In this document: piece after piece, positions 1 to 11,241 of the stretch
How positions within the stretch are numbered: the stretch's first letter is position 1
Layout of the letters: each line of letters starts with the position of its first letter
Origin: Litsea cubeba
Taxonomy: Eukaryota > Streptophyta > Magnoliopsida > Laurales > Lauraceae
Reading direction: 5' to 3'
Assembly: GCA_012931725.1 (NCBI GenBank)
Contig: CM022949.1
Location: 60,388,106-60,452,105 of the forward strand
Length of the DNA: 64,000 nucleotides
Notes under the pieces: model-generated
Databases searched by the model: none
Told to the model about the DNA's origin: nothing
What the model saw: only the letters and a program-made list of their open reading frames with translations
Position numbers and translations under genes: made by a program

Positions 1-1689
1 ATGAGGTAGCAATCTCTAAGTTGGAATCAAGAGAAAATTGAATGCCTAATATGTGTAGATTCTTTCCACTTTTATTTTTTTTGGAAATCTTCTTTCTTGA
101 TTTGGCCCTTAATGGATTTTCTTTGATTATCTTGAATTATCTTCAAAATGAACTTGGGATTTGTGCAAAGAAAGTGGACCCCCCCTCTTGGACGCCCCAC
201 ATGTGTGACCTACACATGTGTATGCGTGGGACCCTTTTCATTTCCTGCAAGCCAAAAAAAAAATGAATTTCATGTGAAAAAACAAATTTACCGTTAATTC
301 ACAATTGCATGACTGCGGGCCCATCTCTCATGAAATGATGAATGAATGCACCTGATGATTAATTAATTTCATGAGAATCTTTTTTTTAAAAAATATTGCC
401 AAAAATAAAATTAAAAATGGTTGGTTTCATGATTTGATGCAAAAATGATGGTTTTTGAGCAAATTATGCATGAATGCACTACAATGGATAAAAAATGCAT
501 AAAATCATGATATGACACTAAATGAGACTCTATGGGCTTGATAGGTCCTTAAACTTATCAGAAATAGCAATGAAAATGTGTATTTTTAAGGACTTATCAG
601 TGGACCCTAAGGGTCTTCAATCACCTTGTAGTGGTTGCTATTGCAGAACTTCTTCAATGAAGAAGAGATCGTCGCAGGAGTGTTATAGCAACGAAGGAGA
701 ACTTTTTTGTAATTTGCATGATGCCCTGGAATGGTAGAAAGGACCTCCTTTGATAGGCCTTTGGTGAGCATGTGGAGAGTTTATGGACCTTTAATGCATT
801 GAATGCATTAATGTTCCATGATGGAGGGAGTTACACATTTTGAATTAATTATTTTGTAACTCATTTTTCTTGAATTATGATTGGCCGATGTAGAATAATG
901 GGCTATTATTTGCTTTTAATCTTCAGGATGGGAGGAGTTACATGGTTTAATACCATGATTGCATTGACTTGTAATTCCCATTTCTTGGATTCTGATTGGG
1001 TCGTCAATTATAATGGGCAATTAACTGCATTAAATTGTCATGACAATGGGTCATTAATAGCATTAAATGGCCACTGAAGCATTTAGAGAGTCATGAGTCA
1101 TGTTGCAACTTTTGGAATTATACCCACGACGTAGGAAGCCTTGATTGCCGATGATTTTCTCATATCAGTTGTTGTTAGATGATCATGCAATTTCAGATAT
1201 CGGTTGCTGCCGGTGGGCAAATACCATCCATTCTATTGATTTCTCGATTGGTCGGACAAAAACTATTCTTTCTTGGTTGGTCAGATGATGATTTCGAGGT
1301 GTCCGATGACGAACCGATGATTTTGATGGCGAATCCATGATATTGACAAGATCGACGGATTTCGTACCCCAAAAATCATATTTTCAGAAATTAAAGAGGC
1401 CAAATGGGTAAAAATATAAAAGATGTTCCTGAAAACAGGTTTTCGTGGAATCCCGGTGACCATGCCACACATGGTCGCCGGCGACCATAACGCCATTTGT
1501 GCCCGTTTGGTCGCCTTTTCAACCTTTTTCTGATTTTTTCTCTTTGGCATATTTTTTTCTGGTATTATTTTTTTGCATGATCTCCCTACAAAAAACTTGA
1601 TGAGAAGCCACACAAAATGAGAGGTGAAATTTCTAATTTTTCGAGAAAACCAAAGACTTTGACACACATGGATATCAATTTGTCGCTAA
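1..1689. other. Unassigned AT-rich non-coding DNA
   Basis: I see no convincing gene here; open frames are short and have no recognisable motif. Stretches around 750-1080 repeat simple words (TGCATTGAATGCATTAATG, repeated TCAT/ATTAA blocks) and resemble decayed retrotransposon leader or LTR DNA, but no boundary can be fixed. Confidence 0.4.
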
Positions 1690-2500
1690 AAGCCAAAACT
1701 GGGTCAAACGATGTTGGAATGACATAAAACTTGAGGTGAAGCTTCATGGGCAAGAAATATGACCAACCATAGATTTTTGTTTGAATTTTGAAGCCGTTAG
1801 TGGTCCTGTCGCAAGTAGATTTGATTTCGTCGTAAGGGAGATGTCGCGCTTTGATGTACGGTCAACCGATGTCTGATTAACTTGAGATTTGACGAGAAGG
1901 CTCATGGAATCATTTTAAGGTGATCCATCATTTCTGATCTACAAATCATGGTCTCGTGGGATTTCGTCGCCGGGAGACCTGGTTTAATTACCGAGGGGCC
2001 AAAGTTAAGTCAAATGATGTTGAAATGACCTGAAACTTGATTTGTAGCCCTTTAGAAGTATTTTGAGACCATCTATGTGATTTGTTTCAAGAATGATGAT
2101 TTCGGCGGTCTCCGTCTTCTGTAGACCTGGTTTTGCTGCTTGAAGATTGATGTTAGGTCCAACGATGTTGGATTGGACCGAAATTTCAAATAAGCCTTTT
2201 GGAAGTATTTAAAGACCACCCACAAGTTATGATTGAAGAATTGATGTCTCCGATGCTGTTGTCGCCGGAAGGGATGACTTTGTCGAGAATAGAATGCGAC
2301 TTTTGCATTTCGGGCCAAACAGTGTCAGAATGGCCTGAAATTTGATGTAGAGCACTCTAGTGGTATTTTTAGACCAAATGTGTGCTCTATTATTGTGGGA
2401 CAGGATTTCCAGCGCTACTGTCGCCGAAAGGTCCCATTTAGCCACTAGGAGAGTGAAATCGGAATTGAAACTCTTCCAAAATGGCGTGAAAGCTTTGGAA
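1690..2500. repeat. Diverged ~150-bp tandem repeat
   Basis: Related sentences recur: an AACGATGTTGGAATGAC-type start, then a GAAACTTGA-type block, then a TTTAGAAGTATTT-type block followed by AGACCA. Copies begin near 1706, 2009, 2158, 2313 and probably 2465, so neighbouring copies are 149-155 bp apart where clear. Divergence is high, so the array is old. It lies just upstream of the copia RNase H remnant and may be retrotransposon-internal DNA. Open frames crossing it on both strands have no recognisable motif. Confidence 0.5.
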
Positions 2501-2599
2501 ATCACACTTATGTGGCTTGATGTAGCTTCTTGCGACTTCTTTGATGTTAAAGATGTATGAAGAGGCATAAGTGGCATTTTTGGTGTCAACACCATTCCC

Positions 2600-2781
2600 A
2601 AAAACACGTAAAGAGAAAATATAATCTTGTTAGAGAGATTGTGCAGAGAGGTGACATAGCTGTTGCCAAAATAGCATTTGCAAATAATCTTGTAGATCCA
2701 TTTACCAAGCCTTTGATTACCAAAGTTTTAGAGCGGCATGCAGATGGGATGGGCGTGAGATGTAATCTTGACTGGGATTGA
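2600..2781 (+). pseudogene. Ty1/copia pol 3' end (RNase H C-terminus), remnant
   Basis: The frame reads KHVKRKYNLVREIVQRGD, then VAKIA, NNLVDPFTKPL and GMGVR before a stop. This is the C-terminal end of plant Ty1/copia polyproteins, where KHI-RKYH-IRE-V and DPFTK-L are hallmark words of the RNase H region. Everything upstream (integrase, reverse transcriptase) is missing, so it is a 5'-truncated pseudogene. A polypurine-like AAGTGAGAGAT stretch and a TGTTAGATTATA LTR start follow within 20 bp, as expected for a copia 3' end. Plus-strand orientation is clear. Confidence 0.85.
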
Positions 2782-3512
2782 GTCCAAGTGAGAGATTGTT
2801 AGATTATATGTCCTCAATCTAGTGGATGATGTGAATAAATTAATTTATTTTGTTTAATTATTTTCATGCTTTATTTATATGATGAATGAAATTTTATTCT
2901 ATGATTGCACATAACCAATTCAAAATCACATGATGTTTCATGAGATGGACCGGAGCCCACAAGTATATTAAATGTAATCCATGTGTGTGGATGAGATTCC
3001 CATACATGAGACATGGACCACAAATCTTACACTTGAAGAATTTCCACAACCAGTGATGAGATCGAGCATCTCATTGGAAAAAGGTTATGTGAGAACCCGA
3101 CCCCTAATTTCCTGGTTTAGCGTTATTTTAATTGTGGATTTGTTTTCTAAGTGGGATTAGATGTTGTTTGATCGAATTTCTGAGTTTGACTACCTTTTCT
3201 TTGGTTTTGGAAAATTTGTGTTTTAATCTCGTTTAACTCTTCTTGTTAATCCCTACAACTTTCATATCAACATCGTTCCCATTCGAGAGCCCTAAATCTG
3301 ATTTTTCACAATTTGAGGGCAAAATGGTCTTTTTACCAAAAATCTGGACACAATTTTCAATGTCACCAAAACCCGCGAAACATATACTTTTTGGAAACTA
3401 GAAATTTTGTCGATCAACTTTGTCTTCTTCGTCGAAATCATTTGAGGTCCCAAAATCGATGTTTTTAGCTCGGCAAATACTTTAAGTTGTGGGACCCACT
3501 CCACTTTAGCTG

Positions 3513-3519
3513 TATAAGG
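3513..3519 (+). promoter_or_regulatory. TATA box of solo LTR
   Basis: TATAAGG lies 425 bp into the LTR, followed by a CT-rich stretch (TTTCTCTCTTCTTGCCC) typical of plant LTR transcription starts. Confidence 0.5.
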
Positions 3520-4375
3520 GAACCCTTTCCATCATTTCTCTCTTCTTGCCCTAATTACTATTGTTAAGGAAGAGAATCCCAGCAGCCTCCATCTCCTCTT
3601 TGTTCTTCTTGCTTTCTTCCTCATTAATCACACAAAACCTTACTCAAATCAAGAGAGGAACTTCACGAATCTTCTTCATCTTCTCAAGAGCCATCTATTG
3701 ACACCATTTTTGAAGAAAACCAAACTTTTCAAGTTTTTCATTGAGCTAACCTTGCCTTTTTGAAGGACTTCCAAGTAAGAGGTCTTCCTAATCTTCTAGA
3801 TTCATGTTTGTTTAGCCCTTGAGACTCTCCATTTTCATTATTGGAAGTTTTCTCTTCTTCTTGCTTGGTTTTGATGATTTTAGGGTTTGTATTCGGGGGT
3901 TTTCTTGGCTTTGCTTGTAGGCTTGTCTTGATAGTGATTAGAGCTTGGATTTTCTTAGCATTGGACCTAAGGCAAGTGGATGGATCGATAATGTCAATTT
4001 TAACATGTTTTATGAATAATGTGGGTTCATTTATGATTATTGCTATATGCCTTTCCTTATGGTTTTCATTGATTTCGAATTTATGCATATGAATGAACTC
4101 ATTTAGTCTTATTTACATTTAAGGAAATGTGTATGTGTTGTTTTATCAAACCTTGTATTGTTACATGTGGATTATCTATGATTTCCCTCTTATCATGGAA
4201 TGTGGATGAGATGGAAGTTTGAATGTATGTAGAGGAAATATTTGATGTGGATTCATTGGGGTTATAATGAGGTTTTTGGGAGTCCTCAAATGTATGTAAA
4301 ATGGGTGCTCAAAAGTGTATGAAAAGAGGAGAAGAAGAAGGGCCAAAATGTACACAGAAAACAGGTTTTTGGACA

Positions 4376-4504
4376 GTTCGCTCAAGCGACCTTGACACAT
4401 CGCTTGAGTGAACCCATCACAGAACCTTGTTGGCTCGAGCCAACCTGATCCGAGCAGGTCCGTTCGAGCGAACCCCTCACAGACAGCTGTTCGCTCGAGC
4501 GAAT
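4376..4504. repeat. Cluster of GCTCGAGC-core palindromes in LTR leader
   Basis: Five palindromic or near-palindromic words lie in 130 bp: TTCGCTCAAGCGA, TCGCTTGAGTGAA, TTGGCTCGAGCCAA, GTTCGAGCGAAC and the perfect 14-mer TTCGCTCGAGCGAA at 4490-4503. Spacers contain CACAGA words. The cluster is about 0.86-0.99 kb downstream of the TATA box, so it would be transcribed. Confidence 0.8.
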
Positions 4505-6631
4505 AGTCTGTCAGGCCTGGGTTAATACTAGATGACTTAAAACATTATTTTTAGGCTTAGGGAGGTATTGTTTGGAACCCCAATGCAATGTAAGGACTTG
4601 TAAGACGTTGTATGGAGTCCGAAGGAAGAAGAAATCCCATTATGAAAATTCGTTGAGGATTTCTAGACTTGTTAATGTGTATAAGGATCCGAAATGTCTC
4701 TAATTCTCAAGGAGAATCAATTTATATCATGACCGACATACGGGACCCTATTCACACTGATCCAAATCTTAAAACCTCAATGTTTAGCCCGTAAATGTAT
4801 AGGAATCCATTGGTATTTGGTTTTTCCCGAACTTTTACTCATGGATTTCAAATCTCATGTTTTATGACTAGACTTGCCCCGAAAGTATTGAAACTCATGT
4901 CTTTAGCATGTTGCTAGCCTGTATATGCCCGTCCCGATAATTATGTGCTTTTAAGCCTATGGGCACCCCGTCCCGTTTATTTATGCAATTGTTTTGATTT
5001 TCCGCATGTGACCTATGAGTCGGCACCACTAAGCTTGGACGACCTTGTTAGTTTGATCCACTGACTTGGAGATCCCCCTCCCGTCCCGCCAGCTGTAGCC
5101 TTGATCCCGCAGAGTATATACCTGGTTCGCCACCGTGGTCCCGCAGAGTATATATGTATATTATTATATTTAATCATTGAATCTCCTCACCTTTTGTGAC
5201 TGAGGTCAATGTCCCGATGTGCTCTCATCACTTTAGTGAGAGAGGATTTAGCTTCGTGTGGTCGCCATTTTGCTAGTTCCCAAATCATTGGTACCTTTAC
5301 ATGTTTTTATTGCATATGTGTCTCTTTTAAATGATGTATCTTTCTTTTATGAAACTCATTGTTTATATAGGTTTTCAATATGTTTCCAAAGGTACTATTG
5401 TTTTAAATTATTGCTATGGCTTTTCACACGGAATTCCCGACTTGCCAAATATACATGTCATTACATGATTTAAAAGATTATACGTTCCATCAAATATTCA
5501 TGTTTTATACCCGTCTTAATATGAATATAGGAATTAATTAAATATCCATGATTTCCTATACATTTTAATTATATACAGCTTTTGATCAAATAACATGATG
5601 TATCACATGTTTTATTCTTCAGTATATGTTATTATCTATCTTTTCACCCACCTCCTAGACTGTCGTATCTGACCCACTACTTTGGTACTCAGGTCTAGAT
5701 TTCTTGCCCGAGCTGAGTTAAGGTTGTAGTGTCAGCTATGTCATGTAGACATTGAACTTGGCATCGGAGTTACGTCACATATGGGGTAGTGTTTATTTAG
5801 CTTGTTATTGTATGGCTTTTATTAGCCCTTTTATTGAGATTGTAATTAATACAAATTGTTAATTGTAACTTGAACATATATGGGAATGTTATATCCTGCT
5901 TACTGTCAGCTCTATATTTTATTATGATGGTTCGTTCCAGTCTGATATGATCATTGATATGATAGCTATATGCTAGCGGTAGAGTGCGACACGGAATCCA
6001 ATGGCCACGGACTCCGGGTCGCAGCGCCACGAAAACTTCCGCAAAATATTTAGAATCTGTTGGAACGTGTTATCCTCACTCACGTGGATCTTGGGAGAGA
6101 AACATAAATTATTACTTAACTCCCGATTTCATGCTCCCCGGGTTTGGGGTCGTGACAGGTTATAGCACCGCAGTCACATGAGATAGTGTGGTTTGTCTCA
6201 ACAATTAGAGTGTAAGACTCTGGATTGTTGTGCTAGTATATTGGATGTACTGAATGACCATGAGTGACTCCTTGTGCAAAAGTTGTCTATGATTAAGGAA
6301 TGCTCTCATAGTTTTCAAGCAATAGGCTCTTAATTCTTAGATATTAATGGACTCAAGTTTCTGCTATACATTTACTTTGAGTTACCAATGAGTGAGGCCA
6401 ACTGTAGGTCAACATCTCGGTATCTTGGGTACGTGGTAGTGGGACAGTGAGAACATATAATTCTCAAGATGTAATTTATCCTCTTAATAAGAAGTATCCC
6501 CTTGTTCCAATTAATGATATTTATCATTGGTAAAGGGGTGTATGGATAAGTGCATAACATAATATCAACAAGTTTAAATATTGTAAAATTTCATTATCAT
6601 AGAATAAAATAGTGTCATATTATTATATTGT

Positions 6632-7576
6632 GTCACTTATGGTGTTTGGCAATCTTTACAGATTTTAATATACCTTTGAAGTGTTTGACAATTTAAAAAA
6701 AAAAACTTACAAGATGATGTGCCGAATAAGAAATGCAGAGAATATAATCAATTAACCCAACACAGGACCCACTAATTACTAATCACAGGTGTTAATAATC
6801 ATGGTAGGACCCATCTATTGTAAAAAAAAAAGATTAAATTTAAATCATGAGATCCAAGCAATGTTGTTTAATTAAGGTGGGTCCACCAAACATTGGTAAT
6901 TATACTACATCTAATGGTAATCATCACAAATGGCCCTATCTAGCTTTTTTATGAGAAATCATCATGCGGCCCATTTGATGTTGGTAGTCATATTAACACT
7001 AGGAGAGCTATCAAATACTGGGACCCATTTAATGATGGCAAACTGATAATTACAATCACACAATTCAATCTTGGTAATCATGGGACCCAAATAATTTTGG
7101 TAGCATCGGACCCACCTAATGTTGGTAATCACAATGAAAGCCCCGAGCGTGACATTTGTAGGACCCACCTAATATTGGTAATTAACAAGGGTTATGTAGT
7201 CGCGATATGGCTATAGGACCCCACATTAAATCATTAAATTTGTAAGCACTGTGGGGCCCATCTAATAGTGGGACTCATAAATGTTAAAGCTTATAGTGGG
7301 CCATTATAATTAATGGTTGATCAAGAACTCTCCAATGGTTTTTACTCAAACTCTCCATTCGCATTTAGAAAAGATTTTTTTAAGGATTATTTTATACAGC
7401 ATATCCTTGAATAGTGTAATATGAAGGTTTTTTTTTTAAAGAAAGTGAGATATTGTAAGATACTTTCTAAGTTATCCAAACACCTCATTTTTAGGTGAAT
7501 AGATTACAATCTGAACTAGTAGATAATATAGCAAAATCTCTTAAAATACCTCGCTTCCAAACACGCCCCAAGTGAT
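6632..7576. mobile_element. MITE, probably hAT-derived, with imperfect terminal inverted repeats
   Basis: The left end reads TCACTTATGGTGTTTGGCAA. The reverse complement of the right end reads TCACTTGGGGCGTGTTTGGAA. The inside has no coding sequence but repeats a GTAATCA...GGACCCA(C/T)(C/T)TAAT...TTGG sentence about six times between 6800 and 7280. The terminal TGGGGCGTGTTTGG style is common in plant hAT MITEs. I could not settle an 8-bp target duplication. Confidence 0.6.
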
Positions 7577-7932
7577 GGAAAATTTTATAGATTAATCTAA
7601 TAGATCAATGGATATAATTGATGGAGAAGCCTACTTGCAGTAATTGGAGAGTTTAGGGTGTTCTTGTAAATATTCCTAAGGCTAGAGTGCAGTTGCATTT
7701 ATTTAGTAGAGTTATTTGCAATTAACCGTGGGTCCGGATTATACATGAGATGTGGAGCCCATATAGCTCTGTTGAAGCAAGTTTTCAAGGAATCGTTAGT
7801 GGTCCCCATGTTAGCCCTAAGAAGAGACGTTTCCATTCTAATTAAAACTCTTAAGGAAAGGATGGGTAGGACATATACTTATAATAGAAGTGAGACTTAT
7901 AATTATGGACCAAGAGGAGGTTTACCAAAACC

Positions 7933-7940
7933 TATAAATA
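7933..7940 (+). promoter_or_regulatory. TATA box of copia LTR
   Basis: TATAAATA is followed by a purine block and then a CT-rich stretch (CCTCTTCTCTCCTCTGG), the usual layout of a plant LTR promoter. It belongs to the split copia LTR. Confidence 0.5.
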
Positions 7941-9500
7941 TGAGGAGAGGGGAGCTAGACGTCCAATGCTTGCACGCCCAATAAGGATGTCCAACTCCGT
8001 CCTCTTCTCTCCTCTGGTTTACTTCTTGAGTGCCTAGGGTTTCTTCTCCTATTAGAGATCCCACCATTCTCTTTGGGATTTTTCTACAAGAGGGTTATAG
8101 CTAGCATGGAAGAACACAAAGGCTAAGGAGATCATATCTGCAAAAAGGGTTTCATGGAACCAACTAGTCAAGTTCTTGATTTGAGTGCAACCAAGCTCCT
8201 AAGGTATAGATCTACAACTTCTTTGTTTTAGTAGATCTTCTTATTATGCTTCGTTGTTCTTCTTGATCTGTCTTTTTCTTGACGGATCTCTAATCTTAAT
8301 GCATGAGATGAGTGTTTTAAGATTTTGGAATTGGGTTCTTGGCCTTTTGGGTGTCTGATCCCTGCTTTAAGCGGGTCAAAAGTTTTGAAAACCCATCTAG
8401 AAGGCCCACTTACTTCCAACGTAAAGAACATACATTGGAAGAGGGGATAGAGTCCTTTTTAGGTTGGGGGATGTCACGACCCGAACCCGGAATTTAATCA
8501 ATTCGAGTTAACCGGAGTCGAAACCATATTTACTCCCCTGAATTTTAACACATAAAACTCATAAGGGATGACAGAATACACATAATGCGGAATACAAAAC
8601 CAATATATACATTGATTTCAAAATAATTTACAACATGATCCTAATTATCCCTTGCATACGTAAAACAATGCAAGGATCATAGTATAAAACATTTACAAAA
8701 GTTTCCATATTCATTTACAAGATTTACATCAAAAGATTCATAAGACATATTGCGTCATTTCCATTCAACTAATCCGCTTGGAGGAACCGGAGTGGTCTCC
8801 TCCGCTGCCGGTGCGGTCGCACAATCGGTAGGGCCAGCTGAGCTTGTAATGTCATCATAACACTTGTGAATTCAACAATTCAGCAAAGTATAAACAATGT
8901 TTATGATCATATACATGCTACTTACAAAGACAAATTATCTAATAGTAAACAGTACACAATAAACGAGTAAGTAAAATTCTTATTATTCATTGGCAACTAA
9001 CATAATATCTCCAGTCAAATCAAGTATAATACCATCTCCCTAAACCAGGAGGATTTACCATCTTCCTTACGGAAGAATAATATGTGGGAATTATCAGTGT
9101 CCGGGCCAGGAACTACTGACATCACCACGGAGTTCCGGAACACTCCACAAATAAACTGCTACAGACAGTATCAGCTCAATGAGCTTGAGAAATCATTATG
9201 TAGTGCCAACTCATGTGTAATTCATGTCATTAATCTCGTTTACATATAATGAGCGTTTACGAGTCAACCTTTATAGTTTCAATGACAATGACAATTCAAA
9301 TGATTACCAACCAAATGGTGTAATTCTAAGTGATTTAATGTACATGTGTTATGCTCGATAAACATTACAGTTCTTATGGAAAACTATACATTAAAATCCC
9401 TTTATAACACCTATTAAAGGTATAGCCAAAGCGAATGACCTCGATTAATTCAAGAGGCTTATCTCAATTCGAAAATCATAAATTACATTTGATTCCCAAT

Positions 9501-9760
9501 TTCGGTTACCTTTTCGGTTACCTGTCGGTTAACCGATATGTGTTCGGCTAACCGCTCGTAGTTCGGTTCGAAATCCATAGAACAATCTCTGAATACAGCA
9601 ACTGGACATTTCGGTTAACCGAAATGCCTGCTTCGGCTGACCGACCTATTTCGGTCAGGTTCGGTCAGAAATCCAGAGACGTGATTTTCCCTGATTTTTA
9701 CACTAACGATCAGAATTTCGGTTAGCCCTTCGGCTAACCGATGGTGTTCGGCTGACCGAA
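9501..9760. repeat. Cluster of TCGGTTAACCGA / TCGGCTGACCGA words
   Basis: Near-palindromic words recur: TCGGTTAACCGA (twice), TCGGCTAACCG (twice), TCGGCTGACCGA (twice), plus TTCGGTTACC and TTCGGTCAG half-words. The cluster is 0.75-1.0 kb downstream of the minus-strand TATA box, in the presumed transcribed leader. The 5' LTR has the same cluster at 19771-20000, partly eroded. Confidence 0.8.
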
Positions 9761-10506
9761 ATCACACAGAATGTAGAATTCAGACACGAATTCTGTTCCG
9801 CTCCAACTTCTTTCTATCCTACACAAAACCATTGGAATCTCCTGTTCCCTTCTCTACACATCATTTATCACTTATAATTCATTCAAAAAGGAATTTTAAC
9901 ACCCAACACCATATTATATCATTCAAATCAAAAGATAGAACTAATTCCTCCATCCATTCAATCAAATTCAATCCAACAAAAACTACAAGTCATAAATAAT
10001 CTAAAAGAAACTAACATGCAGTAGCATTGGAAGCATATAACTTATTTATACTTGCCTCTATGCAAAAACCCCTTTCTTCTTAGGCTTGATGGGTATAAAA
10101 CCACTCCCATGAAACTAAACAGAGCAATCCAAGCTTTCCTGCTCCAAGCCTTTTTCTTCAAGAAAACCCAAGCACAGAGAGGAGAATATTACAGCACCAA
10201 TTTCTCCTTGGTGATTCACTTACACAATATCCCTTCTCCCAACACTACTCAATGACTAAGGAGAAGAACAAAGAAGAAGAACCCACTTGCCATATCCGTT
10301 CCAGATGATGAACAAAGAAGAAGAAGGCAGAAATGACAAGATGAAGAACAAACTTGAGGCTATCTTTCAGCTGATCCAAGACACCTCCATCGTTTGGAAT
10401 TGGTCCAGCTGAAATGTGTTGGAACACTTGCAAGTATGAAGACATCCGGCTTCTCCTCCAGAATTGCATGTATTGGGGCATTTCAACAATGACATCTGGG
10501 TTTGCA

Positions 10507-10514
10507 TTTTTATA
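10507..10514 (-). promoter_or_regulatory. TATA box in 3' LTR
   Basis: The minus strand reads TATAAAAA. The equivalent site in the 5' LTR is 20741-20748. Confidence 0.5.
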
Positions 10515-10891
10515 ACTTAACCCCAAACATAAATTGAAATTACACTGAAGGTCAATCTAAGACCTCTTTGATTTATCTTAAGTCAAATGAAGTTAAGTGT
10601 ATTATGACATTTGATGTACTCATTAAGATACACATGTTGGTATCAAATTCCACCCAATTCAACTATATACACATAAATTGATATTTATGAAAAAGTCCTC
10701 AACTTCGCTAATTGGGGTCAAAAACCAATTTCATGTCTTCCAAACTATTGCATTAGGCTTAATCTAACCGTCCTAGACTAATTTAAGTCACATTAATCAT
10801 TAATCTTATTTATTTAATTAATCGCATTTTAATCAACGAAAATCACGATTAATTAGAGTTAATTTGGATTAACTCGGGGTGTGGTGTAACA

Positions 10892-10900
10892 TTCCCCTAG
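10892..10900 (-). promoter_or_regulatory. Polypurine tract (plus-strand primer) of the gypsy element
   Basis: The minus strand reads CTAGGGGAA immediately before the 3' LTR. A short purine run at this site is where plus-strand DNA synthesis starts in LTR retrotransposons. Confidence 0.5.
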
Positions 10901-11241
10901 ACTTTTAGAATCATTCGGTCCTCCGAATGCAAAAATCAGTTAGAATTAAGATACGAAATAAAATAAAAAGACAAACGTAAAATTCACCTGAACGAAGAGC
11001 TCTGGATATTTTTGAGCCATTTGCTCTTCTAATTCCCATGTAGCTGCGCTGGTTTTATGAGGTGCCCAACGAACTTTGACCCATTTAATTGTTCTTGTAC
11101 GAAGAACCTGTTCTTTGGTATCAATAATGTCAACTGGCTTCTCAATATATGTGGTATCCGGTTGAACTTGAATATCATCATAATTTATGATGTGTGAAGG
11201 ATCCGCCATATATTTTCGAAGCATCGATACATAAAATATAT

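Larger units (their letters stand above)
3088..6157 (+). mobile_element. Solo LTR, Ty3/gypsy-type, 3070 bp, TSD GGTTA
   Basis: It starts TGTGAGAACCCGACCCC and ends GGTTTGGGGTCGTGACA. The flanking 5-mers are GGTTA at 3083-3087 and GGTTA at 6158-6162, a perfect target-site duplication. There is no gag or pol inside, so this is a solo LTR left by LTR-LTR recombination. A TATAAGG box at 3513-3519 is followed by a pyrimidine-rich leader. The 4376-4504 segment holds a cluster of GCTCGAGC palindromes shared with the solo LTR at 11242-14119, which is in the opposite orientation. Short open frames inside look spurious. Confidence 0.9.
2797..8471 (+). mobile_element. Ty1/copia 3' LTR, split by later insertions
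   Basis: The LTR starts TGTTAGATTATATGTCC directly after the copia pol remnant and polypurine tract. It is interrupted at 3088 by a solo LTR with TSD GGTTA and resumes at 6163. A MITE interrupts it again at about 6632-7576. A TATA box sits at 7933-7940. Without the insertions about 1.65 kb of LTR-like DNA remains. The true 3' end was not located; it may lie near 8.4 kb, where the gypsy element was inserted. Confidence 0.6.
8472..10891 (-). repeat. 3' LTR of the gypsy element, 2420 bp
   Basis: Plus-strand ends are TGTCACGACCCG and GGGGTGTGGTGTAACA. It matches 18718-21126 nearly base for base over its length, with scattered substitutions and a few small indels (for example near 9045 and 9735). 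A TATA box on the minus strand lies at 10507-10514. Confidence 0.95.

Noticed and set aside
2227..2607. 126-codon minus-strand frame next to the copia tail
   Set aside because: It lies across the degenerate tandem repeat and has no known motif; the plus-strand RNase H remnant explains the neighbouring sequence.
10052..10255. 67-codon frame that looks conserved because a near-identical one occurs at 20295-20498
   Set aside because: Both lie at the same place in the two LTRs of one element, so identity reflects LTR duplication and not selection.
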